A DNA stretch of 51,522 nt from Acidobacteriota bacterium (GCA_003225365.1 QHZN01000076.1:1-51522); one strand, 5' to 3'. Numbered from the stretch's first letter, positions 34,653-43,051 are shown. Made by a program: numbers and translations. Notes: generated by a model from the letters alone, not told the origin.

Positions 34653-34799
34653 ATGAGTCCAAGGATCTACGTTTGCGAAGCCAAAGTCTTCAGGAATAGC
34701 CGGGGGAAAGAAGTCTTGTGTCGATTGAAGTATGAAATCACCCCCTTTAACGATGGGCTGTTCCGTTGGTTCCTGATCAATATCGAGGAACTCGAATGA
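34653..34799 (+). CDS. Very small hypothetical protein
   Basis: This frame of 48 residues starts at the ATG at 34653, with AAGGA about 9 bases upstream. The composition is protein-like (RIYVCEAKVFRNSRGKE, LKYEITPFNDGLFRWFLIN). A longer frame lies on the opposite strand but has a less natural composition. No family is recognised; comparison with related genomes would decide. Confidence 0.38.
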   Translation: MSPRIYVCEAKVFRNSRGKEVLCRLKYEITPFNDGLFRWFLINIEELE

Positions 34800-35131
34800 C
34801 GCAATTAACGCCGTTTTTTCAAGTCTGCTACTAAGTCCCCCATTCACAGCTCGCCCTTCGCGAGCACACGCCACCTCAGGGTGGAGCCACTGGTCGGCTC
34901 CGCCCTCCCACCTTCTGCCGTCTACACGAAACGAATATAGTCCTACTCCGAGGGGCGGCTGATCGTGAATGCAGCCGCCAGAATATGGCCGGCAATCCTT
35001 ATTTGACCAAGGCATTACCGAAGCCCGGTGAAAGCTGTCCAAGCGTCCAATTAATTTGATTGCGGACGGTAGGTCCGACCTGGGGAGCAGAGCCCGATTC
35101 AATCGCCTTCGGGCAGGGCGGCTTTGAACTT
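34800..35131. other. Intergenic, no gene seen
   Basis: No supported feature was found between the small frame and the first inverted-repeat element. A minus-strand frame spanning this stretch lacks a ribosome site. Confidence 0.3.
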
Positions 35132-35265
35132 CCTAGTGTCCTGAGTTGTAGAAATGTTGAACTATTCCGAGCCGTGCGGCGACCCGTAAGTGCTTTGCGG
35201 TCTTTGCGCCTTTGCGTGAAACAGGCCTTTTGCTGTTCATCGAACTTCTGACTCAGGACACTAGG
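35132..35265. repeat. MITE-like element A with perfect 15-bp terminal inverted repeats
   Basis: The ends are CCTAGTGTCCTGAGT (35132-35146) and its exact reverse complement ACTCAGGACACTAGG (35251-35265). The 134-base element contains no gene. Its interior includes CTTTGCGCCTTTGCGTGA (35202-35219), which recurs outside the element at 35534-35551. The structure fits a non-autonomous mobile element or an extragenic palindromic repeat. No target-site duplication is obvious. Confidence 0.75.
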
Positions 35266-35266
35266 C

Positions 35267-35490
35267 GTCGCTGAAAAAAGCAATTCTGTCATGCTGAGCG
35301 GAGCGAAGCATCTGCTTTTCGTATTGAAAACAAAGGGTTTAGATTCTTGGCGAAGTTTACCCTGAGCGCGGAATGAAAGGGATTCTTCCCCCGATTCACT
35401 GCATCGGGGTCAGAATGACAAGCGAAGAGCTTGCCCTGAGCGAAGCGAATGGGGCTCAGAATGACATGGCCCAAACCGTTTTTCAGCAAC
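35267..35490. repeat. Palindromic element B, related to the repeat at 51025
   Basis: It abuts element A. The ends GTCGCTGAAAAAAGC and CGTTTTTCAGCAAC form an imperfect inverted repeat. Inside are TGTCATGCTGAGC near the left end and, inverted, GCTCAGAATGACA near the right end, plus further copies of CTGAGCGAAGCGAA-like words. The element at 51025-51154 has the same core words, so both belong to one family. Confidence 0.65.
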
Positions 35491-35533
35491 ATCCTGGGTA
35501 ACGGTGTGATTGTAACGATCAAATTCTTGGGTC

Positions 35534-35551
35534 CTTTGCGCCTTTGCGTGA
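35534..35551. repeat. 18-bp repeat shared with element A
   Basis: CTTTGCGCCTTTGCGTGA is identical to 35202-35219 inside element A. It may mark a third, decayed repeat just downstream of element B. Confidence 0.5.
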
Positions 35552-35603
35552 GGCTTTGTGCTCTTCCCCTGTCCCAGGGCGAAAAACCGTTTTCATCAAT
35601 GCC

Positions 35604-36299
35604 TCACTGCGTGCCAAAACTTACAAGTTTAAACGTCGCGCTCCCGCCGGAGACGGATACGCCGTGCCCAAAGAAGCAGCCTCCGCCTGCGACAAATCCA
35701 ATTCGATTCACATTGGCCAGTGTAGTCGCAAAGCCCTTCGCATTGCCATCGTTGTAAACGTCTTGCCAGTCTTCGACCAGCAGGGGAACAGCAAGCGTAA
35801 CGATACCGCCACTGTCTTGGAGGACGTAAGCAGACTTTGAGTACCAGCGCCGAGTCAAGGCCACATTGGGCGAGTTCACCCATTCTTGGATATAGAATCG
35901 TGTCGTGGCTGGCGTGGTGAAGCACGTATTATCGGCTTCTGTTTCCCAATCGAATGAGACGGGTATCAAAGGATTCGCCGGCGCTGTCTGGACCTGGAGG
36001 GTAGCCGTCAGAGTTCCCGAAATGCTCAGCGACTTTTTAGCGGCGTAATCAATTGTAAAGGCGCCGTAATTCTCGCCGCAGTCAGAACCCGCGGTACCAG
36101 GCGTCCCGCACGAGGTTGTAGACGGGAAAGCAAACGACATGGAGCCGGTCCCCTGAGTTGGGGCGAAGCTCATATCCTTGTACCAGACCGTCCATTTGGC
36201 CGCGTCCATCGGCGCGGTCCACACCTGCGCTCGCGCGCAGGGGCACACAAGCATGAAACCAAGTACCAAAACGAGTTTCTTCACGATTCCTCCAAGCAT
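35604..36299 (-). CDS. Secreted hypothetical protein
   Basis: From the ATG at 36299 the product has 231 residues and starts with a signal peptide (VKKLVLVLGFMLVCPCARAQ). The mature part is rich in Ser, Thr and Gly and has beta-strand-like stretches (SLSISGTLTATLQVQT, LIPVSFDWETEADNTC, IVTLAVPLLVEDW) with several cysteines, as in secreted beta-sandwich proteins. I do not recognise the family. A GTG at 36284 with GGAGGA just upstream is an alternative start; the longer frame to 36410 adds a non-signal sequence and is unlikely. Its 3' end lies about 110 bases from element B. A role at the cell surface is inferred from export only. Confidence 0.7.
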   Translation of the reverse strand: MLGGIVKKLVLVLGFMLVCPCARAQVWTAPMDAAKWTVWYKDMSFAPTQGTGSMSFAFPSTTSCGTPGTAGSDCGENYGAFTIDYAAKKSLSISGTLTATLQVQTAPANPLIPVSFDWETEADNTCFTTPATTRFYIQEWVNSPNVALTRRWYSKSAYVLQDSGGIVTLAVPLLVEDWQDVYNDGNAKGFATTLANVNRIGFVAGGGCFFGHGVSVSGGSATFKLVSFGTQ

Positions 36300-36545
36300 T
36301 TGACTAAAGGCTCCGAACAACCGCCGTCTCTGGGTATTTAGCCTAAGTTCTTCCCCTAACTGTTGATGTAAATGGCCAGCCTGGTTTTCGCGCCTGACTT
36401 CTGGGAGCACCTGAGGGAGCCCAAAATAGAGGCTGGCAAATGTGCCGACTGAGAGTGCGGAGAGCGGGGACTATGGCGCCCCGCTCTCCTGAATCTGGCC
36501 CGCGCGGGAGGGCGACGCGCCGGCCAGACTAACTTCGTGCTTTGA

Positions 36546-36782
36546 CTAATTCGCAGCGCGGGGCTGGCGTGCGAAAGTCGTGAGCTCCACCCGGCGGGGT
36601 TTCCAGACCTTCATCTCCTGCGGCCGCTTTCGGCGACCCTTCGACGGGGAGACAAAATCGAGCAGCTTTATTGTTGCGAGCGCCACTATGGCCAACCCGC
36701 AAATGGCGAACGCCGCTTCGAAACCTGTCGGTCCGGAAGCTAACCATATCCAACCAGCGCAAAGAACCGCCCACCAGGACAT
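36546..36782 (-). CDS. Small membrane protein, hypothetical
   Basis: This frame of 78 residues begins at the ATG at 36782, which has AGGAGGG (36788-36794) 5 bases upstream. Two hydrophobic stretches (WWAVLCAGWIWLASG and FAICGLAIVALATIKLLDFV) are followed by a basic tail (GRRKRPQEMKVWKPRR), suggesting a small inner-membrane protein with a cytoplasmic C-terminus. It sits between the antiterminator gene and the secreted protein on the same strand. No family is recognised. Confidence 0.55.
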   Translation of the reverse strand: MSWWAVLCAGWIWLASGPTGFEAAFAICGLAIVALATIKLLDFVSPSKGRRKRPQEMKVWKPRRVELTTFARQPRAAN

Positions 36783-36996
36783 CACTACCCTCCTAGAAGA
36801 ACACCCAAGCTATTTGCAACTTATCCATGCTCGACTCTGACCACCCGTGTTATCTTCGCTGAATTGCATTCTCGATCCGACTCGGGTCCTCGAGCCACCA
36901 AGCGTCGGCGGGTTTTCGGAACCTCACAACAGCGAATCTCCCATCCCGCTAGGCATACGCCGGTAAGTTGATTTTCGTATGTAGTTCCGTCGCCAC

Positions 36997-37587
36997 TCAT
37001 CTTTTGTTTACGGGCTCGACGGCCGCCCCATCAACTTCCACAGCAATACTTCTGTGCAAAAGATCAACCGAGAGGATCAGCTTGAACTGGTCCTTTTTGC
37101 GGGACAATATTCCTTCGATCCCTGCCAAGGGGCCGGCTTTGACTCTCACATGATCGCCGCAATTCAAGAAGGGATGCGGCTCAGCACTGACGCAAAGCCC
37201 CACAACTTGACGTATTGCTTCTATTTCCTGCTCAGGAATGACCGCGAACTGACCGCAACTGCGCACCAATGAGTGGGCGCCGGGTGTGCTCAGGATATCC
37301 AGGCGCCGATCCAACCCACCCCGGAGAAATATGTAACAGGGGAATAACGGCAGGGAGAGCTGCTTCATACGGTCTTTCCAGCGGTGGGAGGCGCTGTAGA
37401 GCGGGAGGAAAACTTCAAACCCCTTGTCCGTAAGAATGCGAGCGGTAACTTTCTCATGTTGATATCGCGTGTATAGGGCATGCCAGGCAGGGCTGGCATC
37501 GCCAGCGCAAGTGAGAAGATGCTCGCTAAGCCTCTCGACCGTCCGAGACCCCCAAGAAATGTTTGTCACCTCATGCAACCTGCCCAT
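36997..37587 (-). CDS. NusG-like transcription antiterminator, UpxY/RfaH family
   Basis: The 196-residue product has a NusG N-terminal domain (AWHALYTRYQHEKVTARILTDKGFEVFLPLY, LFPCYIFLRG, GAHSLVRSCGQ) and a C-terminal KOW motif (CGDHVRVKAGPLAGIEGILS). UpxY/RfaH-type specialists bind RNA polymerase and let it read through very long polysaccharide operons. The EPS run of about 24 kb on the same strand is an obvious client, although its promoter is 11.5 kb away. I chose the ATG at 37587 because GAGGG is 8 bases upstream; the frame stays open to 37791 but that part is not NusG-like. Near 37740-37790 there are three CTGTCA words. Confidence 0.92.
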   Translation of the reverse strand: MGRLHEVTNISWGSRTVERLSEHLLTCAGDASPAWHALYTRYQHEKVTARILTDKGFEVFLPLYSASHRWKDRMKQLSLPLFPCYIFLRGGLDRRLDILSTPGAHSLVRSCGQFAVIPEQEIEAIRQVVGLCVSAEPHPFLNCGDHVRVKAGPLAGIEGILSRKKDQFKLILSVDLLHRSIAVEVDGAAVEPVNKR

Positions 37588-37739
37588 ATGAAATTCCCTC
37601 GTCCCCCTGTGCGCTGGTTCGTTCACCTTTTCCGGTAAGGATGGCAAGATTCTGAAGCTACTGGGCCTCTCAGGCCTCTGCCATCCCCGAGGGTAGGAAG
37701 GCACGTGGATTACCGATCTCGGCATAGGAAAAGTCCAGA

Positions 37740-37790
37740 CTGTCAGATGGCTTGTGATTCTATGCCTGTCATGTATATCCAGTCCTGTCA
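37740..37790. promoter_or_regulatory. Three CTGTCA direct repeats upstream of the antiterminator gene
   Basis: CTGTCA occurs at 37740-37745, 37766-37771 and 37785-37790, the last two as CCTGTCA; on the minus strand they read TGACAG. The 19- and 26-base steps are close to two turns of DNA. The last one overlaps TTGACA, a possible -35 box, but no matching -10 is seen. The rest of 37588-38043 holds no gene. Confidence 0.3.
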
Positions 37791-38043
37791 ACTAGTTGGG
37801 TCGTTCAAGGTTGCGCTGTGCCTCTGAAACAAGAGAAGTTGCCCGCGATTGAATCGGGTCAAGCATGCAAATGTTTTCGAACACGTGCAGAGATTTTTCC
37901 GCGACAGAGCCTTTGTAGGGAGAAATCCCCTCCCACAAGTCATAACATCCTGGAAAGGTTAACCCGGTATGAAGGTGGCGGGAGACGTTCTAACCGTCTG
38001 CTGGGTTGGAGAAGTTGGCAAGATTAGATACCGGTAGCCCAAA

Positions 38044-38718
38044 TTATGAGGACGTGGGCCAAATCCGGTAATGTTTCAGGATGAGGTCAGACCGCCGCTG
38101 CACCCCGAACTTTGCCAGCAGGTTGGAAACATGAAACTTCACCGTTCGCTCGGAAATATTTAGCTTCGAGCCGATTTCTTTGTTCGAGAGGCCTTGGAGA
38201 ATGGCCATGAGAACTTCGCGCTCGCGCCGGCTCAGACGACCTGGGTCTTTCAGCGCCGTAACGTGCTGAGATTCGGAGACGATCGTATCGACGAAACGCG
38301 CGAGCTGCCTCCGCGGGATCCAAAAACCACCCGCGGCAACGAATTTTATCGCGCGAGCCAGGTCAGTGCCGACGTCATCGTATCCGACAACGCCTTTTGC
38401 GCCTGCTTGCAGATATGGAAATATGCGCTCGTCCTTCGAGGTCTCAATCATCACCAGCAAGTGCGCCTTGGGGTTGCGGCGTCGGATGGCTTCGATCAAG
38501 TTTTCTATCGCCGGACCCTCCGAACTGCCGTCCACAACATAGACGGGGGCTTGGGGCAAGGGCATCCGCTCCAAATCAAACCCAGAGCCGGATTTCAGCC
38601 GCAGCAAAGTGAGCTTGAAGCTGGAGCTCTTGAGCAACCTCTCCATTCCCTCCAACAGCCCGGGATGGGGAGAGAGCACGCACACCCCTAAGCGCCGGGA
38701 TCGAGCGACTTTGGCCAC
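38044..38718 (-). CDS. LuxR-type regulator with atypical receiver domain
   Basis: The 224-residue protein has a receiver-like N-terminus (GVCVLSPHPGLLEGMERLL, PVYVVDGSSEGP, HLLVMIETSKDERIFPYLQAGAKGVVGYDD) and an intact LuxR HTH (LSRREREVLMAILQGLSNKEIGSKLNI, RTVKFHVSNLLAKFG). The receiver keeps an Asp in VVDGSS, but the acidic pair is replaced (SPHP in place of xDDH) and the usual Lys in GYLxK is not in place. It probably works without phosphorylation. The GTG at 38718 has AAGGAGG about 10 bases upstream. It lies 133 bases after the sigma-54-activator-like gene, so both may be co-transcribed. Confidence 0.88.
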   Translation of the reverse strand: MAKVARSRRLGVCVLSPHPGLLEGMERLLKSSSFKLTLLRLKSGSGFDLERMPLPQAPVYVVDGSSEGPAIENLIEAIRRRNPKAHLLVMIETSKDERIFPYLQAGAKGVVGYDDVGTDLARAIKFVAAGGFWIPRRQLARFVDTIVSESQHVTALKDPGRLSRREREVLMAILQGLSNKEIGSKLNISERTVKFHVSNLLAKFGVQRRSDLILKHYRIWPTSS

Positions 38719-38851
38719 CCTAAAGCTGCCTCCTTCCAGAGAGAGCCGTGCCTCAAGCCTTCACTTAACTTGCCCAATCGTGCTGGCAGCGTCCCAATAT
38801 CGGCGCTTCTTCCCGCTTCCTTGAACCGGGACGTTTCTGATTGCCATTAAG

Positions 38852-39889
38852 TTACATCGGGGGCCGCGTCGGCCGTTTGCTACGCTTCGGGGGAACGCCC
38901 GCGTCCTTAATCTTGTATAGGAATGCCCTATAGCTGATGTTCAAGGCACGCGCGGCTTCCTTACGATTCCAATGATGGTTCTCAAGAACCTGGCGGATTA
39001 TTTTTCGCTCTGTCTCCTGGACCGCTTGTCGCGCAATCTGTTTTAGGGACACGGTCCCTTTCGAGGGCGCCCCAGTATGAGATCCCGTCGAAATGGGATG
39101 ACGCAACTCGCTGACAAAGGCCTCTTCTGCTCCTTGAATAACATACCGCATGATCAGGTTCTCAAGCTCGCGAATGTTTCCGGGCCAGCTGTGCGGAATC
39201 ACCAAATCCATAATGCTCTGGGCAGGCGGCGGCATCCAGGTATGAAATTTTCGGTTGTAATAATCCAAGAAATAGGCGGTCAGCCCGGGTATATCGTTCC
39301 GTCTTTCGCGAAGCGGGGGCAGTTCGAGCGTCACTACTTTAATCAAGTACCAGAGTTCCCGCAGAAAATTCCCCGCCTCAACCTCGCGTTCCAGCTGATA
39401 GCTTGTGGCGCAAATCACCCGTAGCTCCAAGCTATTGCCATCTGGAAGGCTGATCTGAATCGGGGAGCCTTGCTGGAGTCGCTCCAAGAGTCTCACCTGA
39501 AGAGCAGGGTCGAGCAAAGCGACCTCGTTAAGAAACAAAGTGCTCCGGCCTCCCAACGCACCTTTCCCGAATTCAAGGGCCGCCGGTAGATTCGTACCAA
39601 TCGCCGCCAAGCCGAAGGGGTCGCCTCCTCCAAGCGAACCTCGAAGAACGGGGCAATTGATCTTGAAGAATGGAGCCGCGCCCCAGGGGGACTTTGAGTG
39701 AATCAGCCTTGCCAGGACTTCCTTCCCGGTCCCGGTTTCGCCCACAATTAACAGGGGCACACAGGTGTCTGCCGCCCTCTCCGACGCCTGCCGCACCGCC
39801 TGCATAGGTTCCGAGCTCCCGAAGATTATGGCTTCAGGCAGTAGGATCGCTGAAGAGTCCTCGAACGAATTTTTTGCCTCTGTATTCAG
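38852..39889 (-). CDS. Sigma-54-activator-like AAA+ protein without GAFTGA, Fis HTH
   Basis: The AAA+ domain has Walker A GETGTGKE, then the enhancer-binding-protein order NCPVLRGSLGGG, FLREL, LPPLRERRNDIP and WPGNIRELENLIMRY, and a Fis HTH (NRKEAARALNISYRAFLYKIK). There is no N-terminal receiver. The sigma-54 contact loop GAFTGA is absent; that position reads GLAAIGTNLP. Walker B reads TLFLNEV instead of TLFLDE, and the second arginine-finger position is lost. Family-conserved residues IIFGSSEP precede the first ATG (39805), so translation must start further upstream; a CTG at 39889 with AGGAAAGG 9 bases upstream fits best, since the predicted transcript begins near 39915. It may be a DNA-binding modulator rather than a true activator. 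Confidence 0.85.
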   Translation of the reverse strand: MNTEAKNSFEDSSAILLPEAIIFGSSEPMQAVRQASERAADTCVPLLIVGETGTGKEVLARLIHSKSPWGAAPFFKINCPVLRGSLGGGDPFGLAAIGTNLPAALEFGKGALGGRSTLFLNEVALLDPALQVRLLERLQQGSPIQISLPDGNSLELRVICATSYQLEREVEAGNFLRELWYLIKVVTLELPPLRERRNDIPGLTAYFLDYYNRKFHTWMPPPAQSIMDLVIPHSWPGNIRELENLIMRYVIQGAEEAFVSELRHPISTGSHTGAPSKGTVSLKQIARQAVQETERKIIRQVLENHHWNRKEAARALNISYRAFLYKIKDAGVPPKRSKRPTRPPM

Positions 39890-39921
39890 TGGAAGACGCC
39901 TTTCCTCTATAATCTAAACCC

Positions 39922-39930
39922 ATTATATCA
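39922..39930 (-). promoter_or_regulatory. Extended -10 promoter (sigma-70 type)
   Basis: On the minus strand the sequence TGATATAAT is a perfect extended -10 element. The spaced -35 (TTATGG, 17 bases upstream) is weak, as is common with extended -10 promoters. Transcription would start near 39915, leaving a leader of about 26 bases before the CTG at 39889. Confidence 0.5.
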
Positions 39931-41000
39931 CGGCACTCCGATTGCCATAACTGCAAGGAATTAAATGCAATCCGGACAAGCCCACGCCGAGGGACAGGAA
40001 AACAGATAACCCCCTTTTTGATAATTAGTTATAAGGAGGATGCGAGTGGTCCTGAAATGGCAGGCGGCGTTAACTTGCCCCGTACACAAAACCGACCTCT
40101 GAGTGCAAGTCTGTACCGATACGAAAACCTTCTGCGCGGGTATCCCGTCGAGGAAGAGGGGGCGGAAAGGCCCCCGAGCATGAATCGCGTTGGCCCTGGG
40201 GCCCCTGATAGAATGCAACTGACTGCATATGAATATTCATTCGCATCTCCTCTCGGCTCGGTTAGGTCTTAGGGGGCTTGCTGCGATCCTTTCGCACGAC
40301 TCAAGGTGGATTTAACTATATACAAGCCAATGAGATACACAACGCATTGAAATTTTAGCGCTTTATCACTTCATGAGCACAAAACAGCCGACTTTGCGCG
40401 CGGGGTGCAGGTGTCTAGCTGTACCGAAGGCGAGGTTCGAGCTGGAACGGTATAGTAAGGGTCGGGATACCGGTGGGGCTCCTGGAATCGCTTAATTGCG
40501 GCACGCATTTGGGTGCAGGCCAGCTTGAGCAACCCGGCAGAAAAACCAGGCGCCAAGGGCTTCGCACTGAGTGAGTTGAAGTAAATGGGGGCGCCCTTGC
40601 GGTCTAAGTGTCTGCATCCCTGCGCTCGAGTTGCTCGCCCAAGGTGTCTTGAGGAGACCCGTGCTGGCCAATACAGCGGATAGCACTAAGCATAGATGTT
40701 CCTCCCATCGTGGCCGCGCTCCATCGCATGGTTCGGGAGTCCCTTTCTAATTTCCGCAGACACGCCAGAGCTTCCTATGTTATCATTAGGATGCAGGGCG
40801 AGGCTGAAGCCGGTCGCTGTTTGGTCAAGGGCGACGGGCCCGGCCTCGACTCGTAGGCGGTCTTAGGCCGAAAACGCAAGCGGAGGCTCCTAATCTCGGC
40901 ATTCAAAACCTCATCGACGCGTTCGGGGAGACATTCTCAACTCGTACTGAGCCTAGCCGTGGGACTGACCTAATCCTAGCCATTCCTATCGAGAGAAAAT
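39931..41000. other. Long intergenic region, no convincing gene
   Basis: About 1070 bases separate the leftward AAA+ gene from the rightward response regulator. A fine ribosome site (AAGGAGG near 40032) is followed by a frame of only about 20 codons. Other frames lack ribosome sites. No known riboswitch motif was recognised. The size suggests regulatory RNA or decayed genes. Confidence 0.35.
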
Positions 41001-41633
41001 GTGTCTTTCAGAATTCTCTTAGCCGATGACCACCAAATCGTCCGGGAAGGTATCAAATCCCTGCTGGAGCAGAAGGGTTTTAGCGTGGTCGCAGAGGCCT
41101 CGGAGGGCCACGAAGCCATTCGGTTGGCCAAAGAACTTCATCCCGACGCGGCGGTTCTGGACCTTGGCATGCCCCTCGTGAACGGAATCAGCGCCGCCAG
41201 GGAAATACTTCGAGACTCCCCGAAAATGAAGATAATCCTTCTGACCATGCACACGGATGAACATTATGTTCTGGACGCCCTCCAGGCAGGTATCACCGGG
41301 TATGTGGTGAAGACAGAGGCGGGCTCAGATTTGGTTCACGCCCTCAATGACGTTTTGAACGGTTCGACTTACTTGAGCTCCAAAGTCTCCCGGGCCATCG
41401 TCCAAGCCTATCTCGAAAAGAGGGATATCGTTCCCGACCCGCTGACTCCCCGGGAGCGCCAAGTGCTTCAGCTCATTGCCGAGGGTAAAACGACCAAAGA
41501 GGTCGCTAGTTTACTCGGCATCAGCGCTAAGACCGCTGAAGCTCATCGGACCAAGATTATGAATAAGCTCGAAACCCACGGGACAGCCGGCCTTGTCCGT
41601 TACGCCATCCGCCGCGGCCTGATCCAACCCTGA
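41001..41633 (+). CDS. NarL/FixJ-type response regulator
   Basis: The 210-residue protein starts at GTG 41001. Its receiver is complete (ILLADDHQIVREGIKSLLEQ, Asp in AAVLDLGMPLVNG, Lys in GYVVKTEAG) and its LuxR HTH is typical (LTPRERQVLQLIAEGKTTKEVASLLGI, KTAEAHRTKIMNKLE). It has the same architecture as the pair at 26023-27795 but is clearly more distant. No kinase gene adjoins it. It ends 23 bases before the end of the convergent MFS gene. Its target is unknown. Confidence 0.93.
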   Translation: MSFRILLADDHQIVREGIKSLLEQKGFSVVAEASEGHEAIRLAKELHPDAAVLDLGMPLVNGISAAREILRDSPKMKIILLTMHTDEHYVLDALQAGITGYVVKTEAGSDLVHALNDVLNGSTYLSSKVSRAIVQAYLEKRDIVPDPLTPRERQVLQLIAEGKTTKEVASLLGISAKTAEAHRTKIMNKLETHGTAGLVRYAIRRGLIQP

Positions 41634-41656
41634 AAGCCTCCGCGAGCCGATCAAAA

Positions 41657-43051
41657 TCAAAAATCCAGCAGGATCCCAGCCGGGTCCGGGCGCTTCGGTG
41701 CGCGCACAAGGCCCACGAAAACCATCGTCGCAACACAAGGGATCACAGAGGCCGCAATCACGATGGGCTGAAAGGAATAGCGGTCGCTGATGCGCCCGAT
41801 CAAGTAAGTTGAGATAAGCGTTCCGATGCCCGCGCCTGATCCCCCCAGTCCGCTGACCGATGCCACGGCCCGAGTGTCGAACGCGTCAGCCGGCAATGAA
41901 AGGAACATCGTCGAACACGCGGAGTAGGCGAAGGAGGCAAAACCGAAGAGGGAAATCAAGAGGAAATACTTCGACGAGAATGCCGCCGCCATGAGAACCA
42001 GCATGGCCGGTCCAAAAATCAGGAGAACGGTGCGCCGTGAGCGCCCAACAGGCCAGCCGCGAGAAATCCAGAAACTCGAAATCGCGCCGCCAAAAAAGTT
42101 GCCCAGGTCTGCTCCAACAAAAGGCAGCCAGAATCCGAGGATACTTTGCTCGAGCTTGAATCCCTTGCTTACCAGGTAGATGGCAAACCATTCCGACATC
42201 AGATACCAATAAGGATCAAGGAGGAAACGCCCGAGAACTATTCCCCAAGTCTGCCTGTACCTAAGCAATACGCGCCATGTTGCTGACGTCGGGTAGATTT
42301 CGGTCGGGCTTTGGCCCTGCCGTTCCTGTCGAATGAGTTTTAACTCTTCGGGGGTGATCCGTGGGTGCTGCTCGGGTGAGCGGTAAAAGGTCCGCCAGGC
42401 AATCAACCATGCGAACCCCAGCGAGCCAGTAATCAAGAAGACCGGACGCCAGCTATGAAAAATTCGATAGACGGACAGCACCACGAAGGGTGCGAGGGCG
42501 CCGCCCACAGAGGATCCACTGTCAAACAGCGCCACAGCCCATCCACGCTCCTTGGCCGGGAACCATTCGGAAACGGCTTTCGTCGCCGCCGGCCAGTTGG
42601 GAGCTTCGCCCGCACCCAACAAGAATCGAAAAAAACTGAAGCTGCCCAAGCCCCGGGCCATGGAAGTCATTGCCGCGATGACGGAATAGAAGCACACGGT
42701 TATCGAAAGTCCCTTTCGTGTGCCTAGCCGATCAATCAGCCGGCCGCCCACGCTCTGCATGATTGTGTAGGAAATTCGAAAGGCGATGAGGATCAAGGCG
42801 AAGTCCGTGTTGGTCCATCCGTGCGCAGTCTTCAGGATAGGCGCCAGGGCATTCAAGGACTGCCGGTCTATAAAGTTGATGATGGTTGAGGCGAAAAGAA
42901 GCCCTCCAATCCACCAGCGAAGTCGTCTGATCGGCCGTACCCGTCGCTTCCCGGTTTCGTCTCGCAGAGGATTCATTAGACTTTCGGGCAAAGGAAATTT
43001 CCCGAACCCAGGCCTCCCAGGCCAAGCCGCAGGCGTTTCAGGGTGTTCCAC
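41657..43051 (-). CDS. MFS transporter, hexuronate/organic-anion (ACS) type
   Basis: The 464-residue protein has about 12 membrane helices. The start of the bundle (GLLFASTIINFIDRQSLNALAP), GGRLIDRLGTRKGLS, the segment FFRFLLGAGEAPNWPAATKAVSEWF and GWAVALFDSGSSVGGALAPFVVL match the anion:cation symporter branch that includes ExuT-type hexuronate carriers. It probably imports a sugar acid with protons. The first codon is GTG at 43051 with AAGG 7 bases upstream; an ATG at 42976 is an alternative that removes 25 polar residues. It follows the DegT and amidohydrolase genes on the same strand after a 324-base gap and may serve the same substrate. Confidence 0.9.
   Translation of the reverse strand: MEHPETPAAWPGRPGFGKFPLPESLMNPLRDETGKRRVRPIRRLRWWIGGLLFASTIINFIDRQSLNALAPILKTAHGWTNTDFALILIAFRISYTIMQSVGGRLIDRLGTRKGLSITVCFYSVIAAMTSMARGLGSFSFFRFLLGAGEAPNWPAATKAVSEWFPAKERGWAVALFDSGSSVGGALAPFVVLSVYRIFHSWRPVFLITGSLGFAWLIAWRTFYRSPEQHPRITPEELKLIRQERQGQSPTEIYPTSATWRVLLRYRQTWGIVLGRFLLDPYWYLMSEWFAIYLVSKGFKLEQSILGFWLPFVGADLGNFFGGAISSFWISRGWPVGRSRRTVLLIFGPAMLVLMAAAFSSKYFLLISLFGFASFAYSACSTMFLSLPADAFDTRAVASVSGLGGSGAGIGTLISTYLIGRISDRYSFQPIVIAASVIPCVATMVFVGLVRAPKRPDPAGILLDF

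Noticed and set aside
34632..35102. Minus-strand frame of 156 codons
   Set aside because: It lacks a ribosome site, has unnatural composition and overlaps a more protein-like small frame on the other strand.
40030..40100. Short frame after a perfect AAGGAGG site near 40032
   Set aside because: The frame closes after about 20 codons and has no recognisable content; too short to support as a gene, though it might be a leader peptide.
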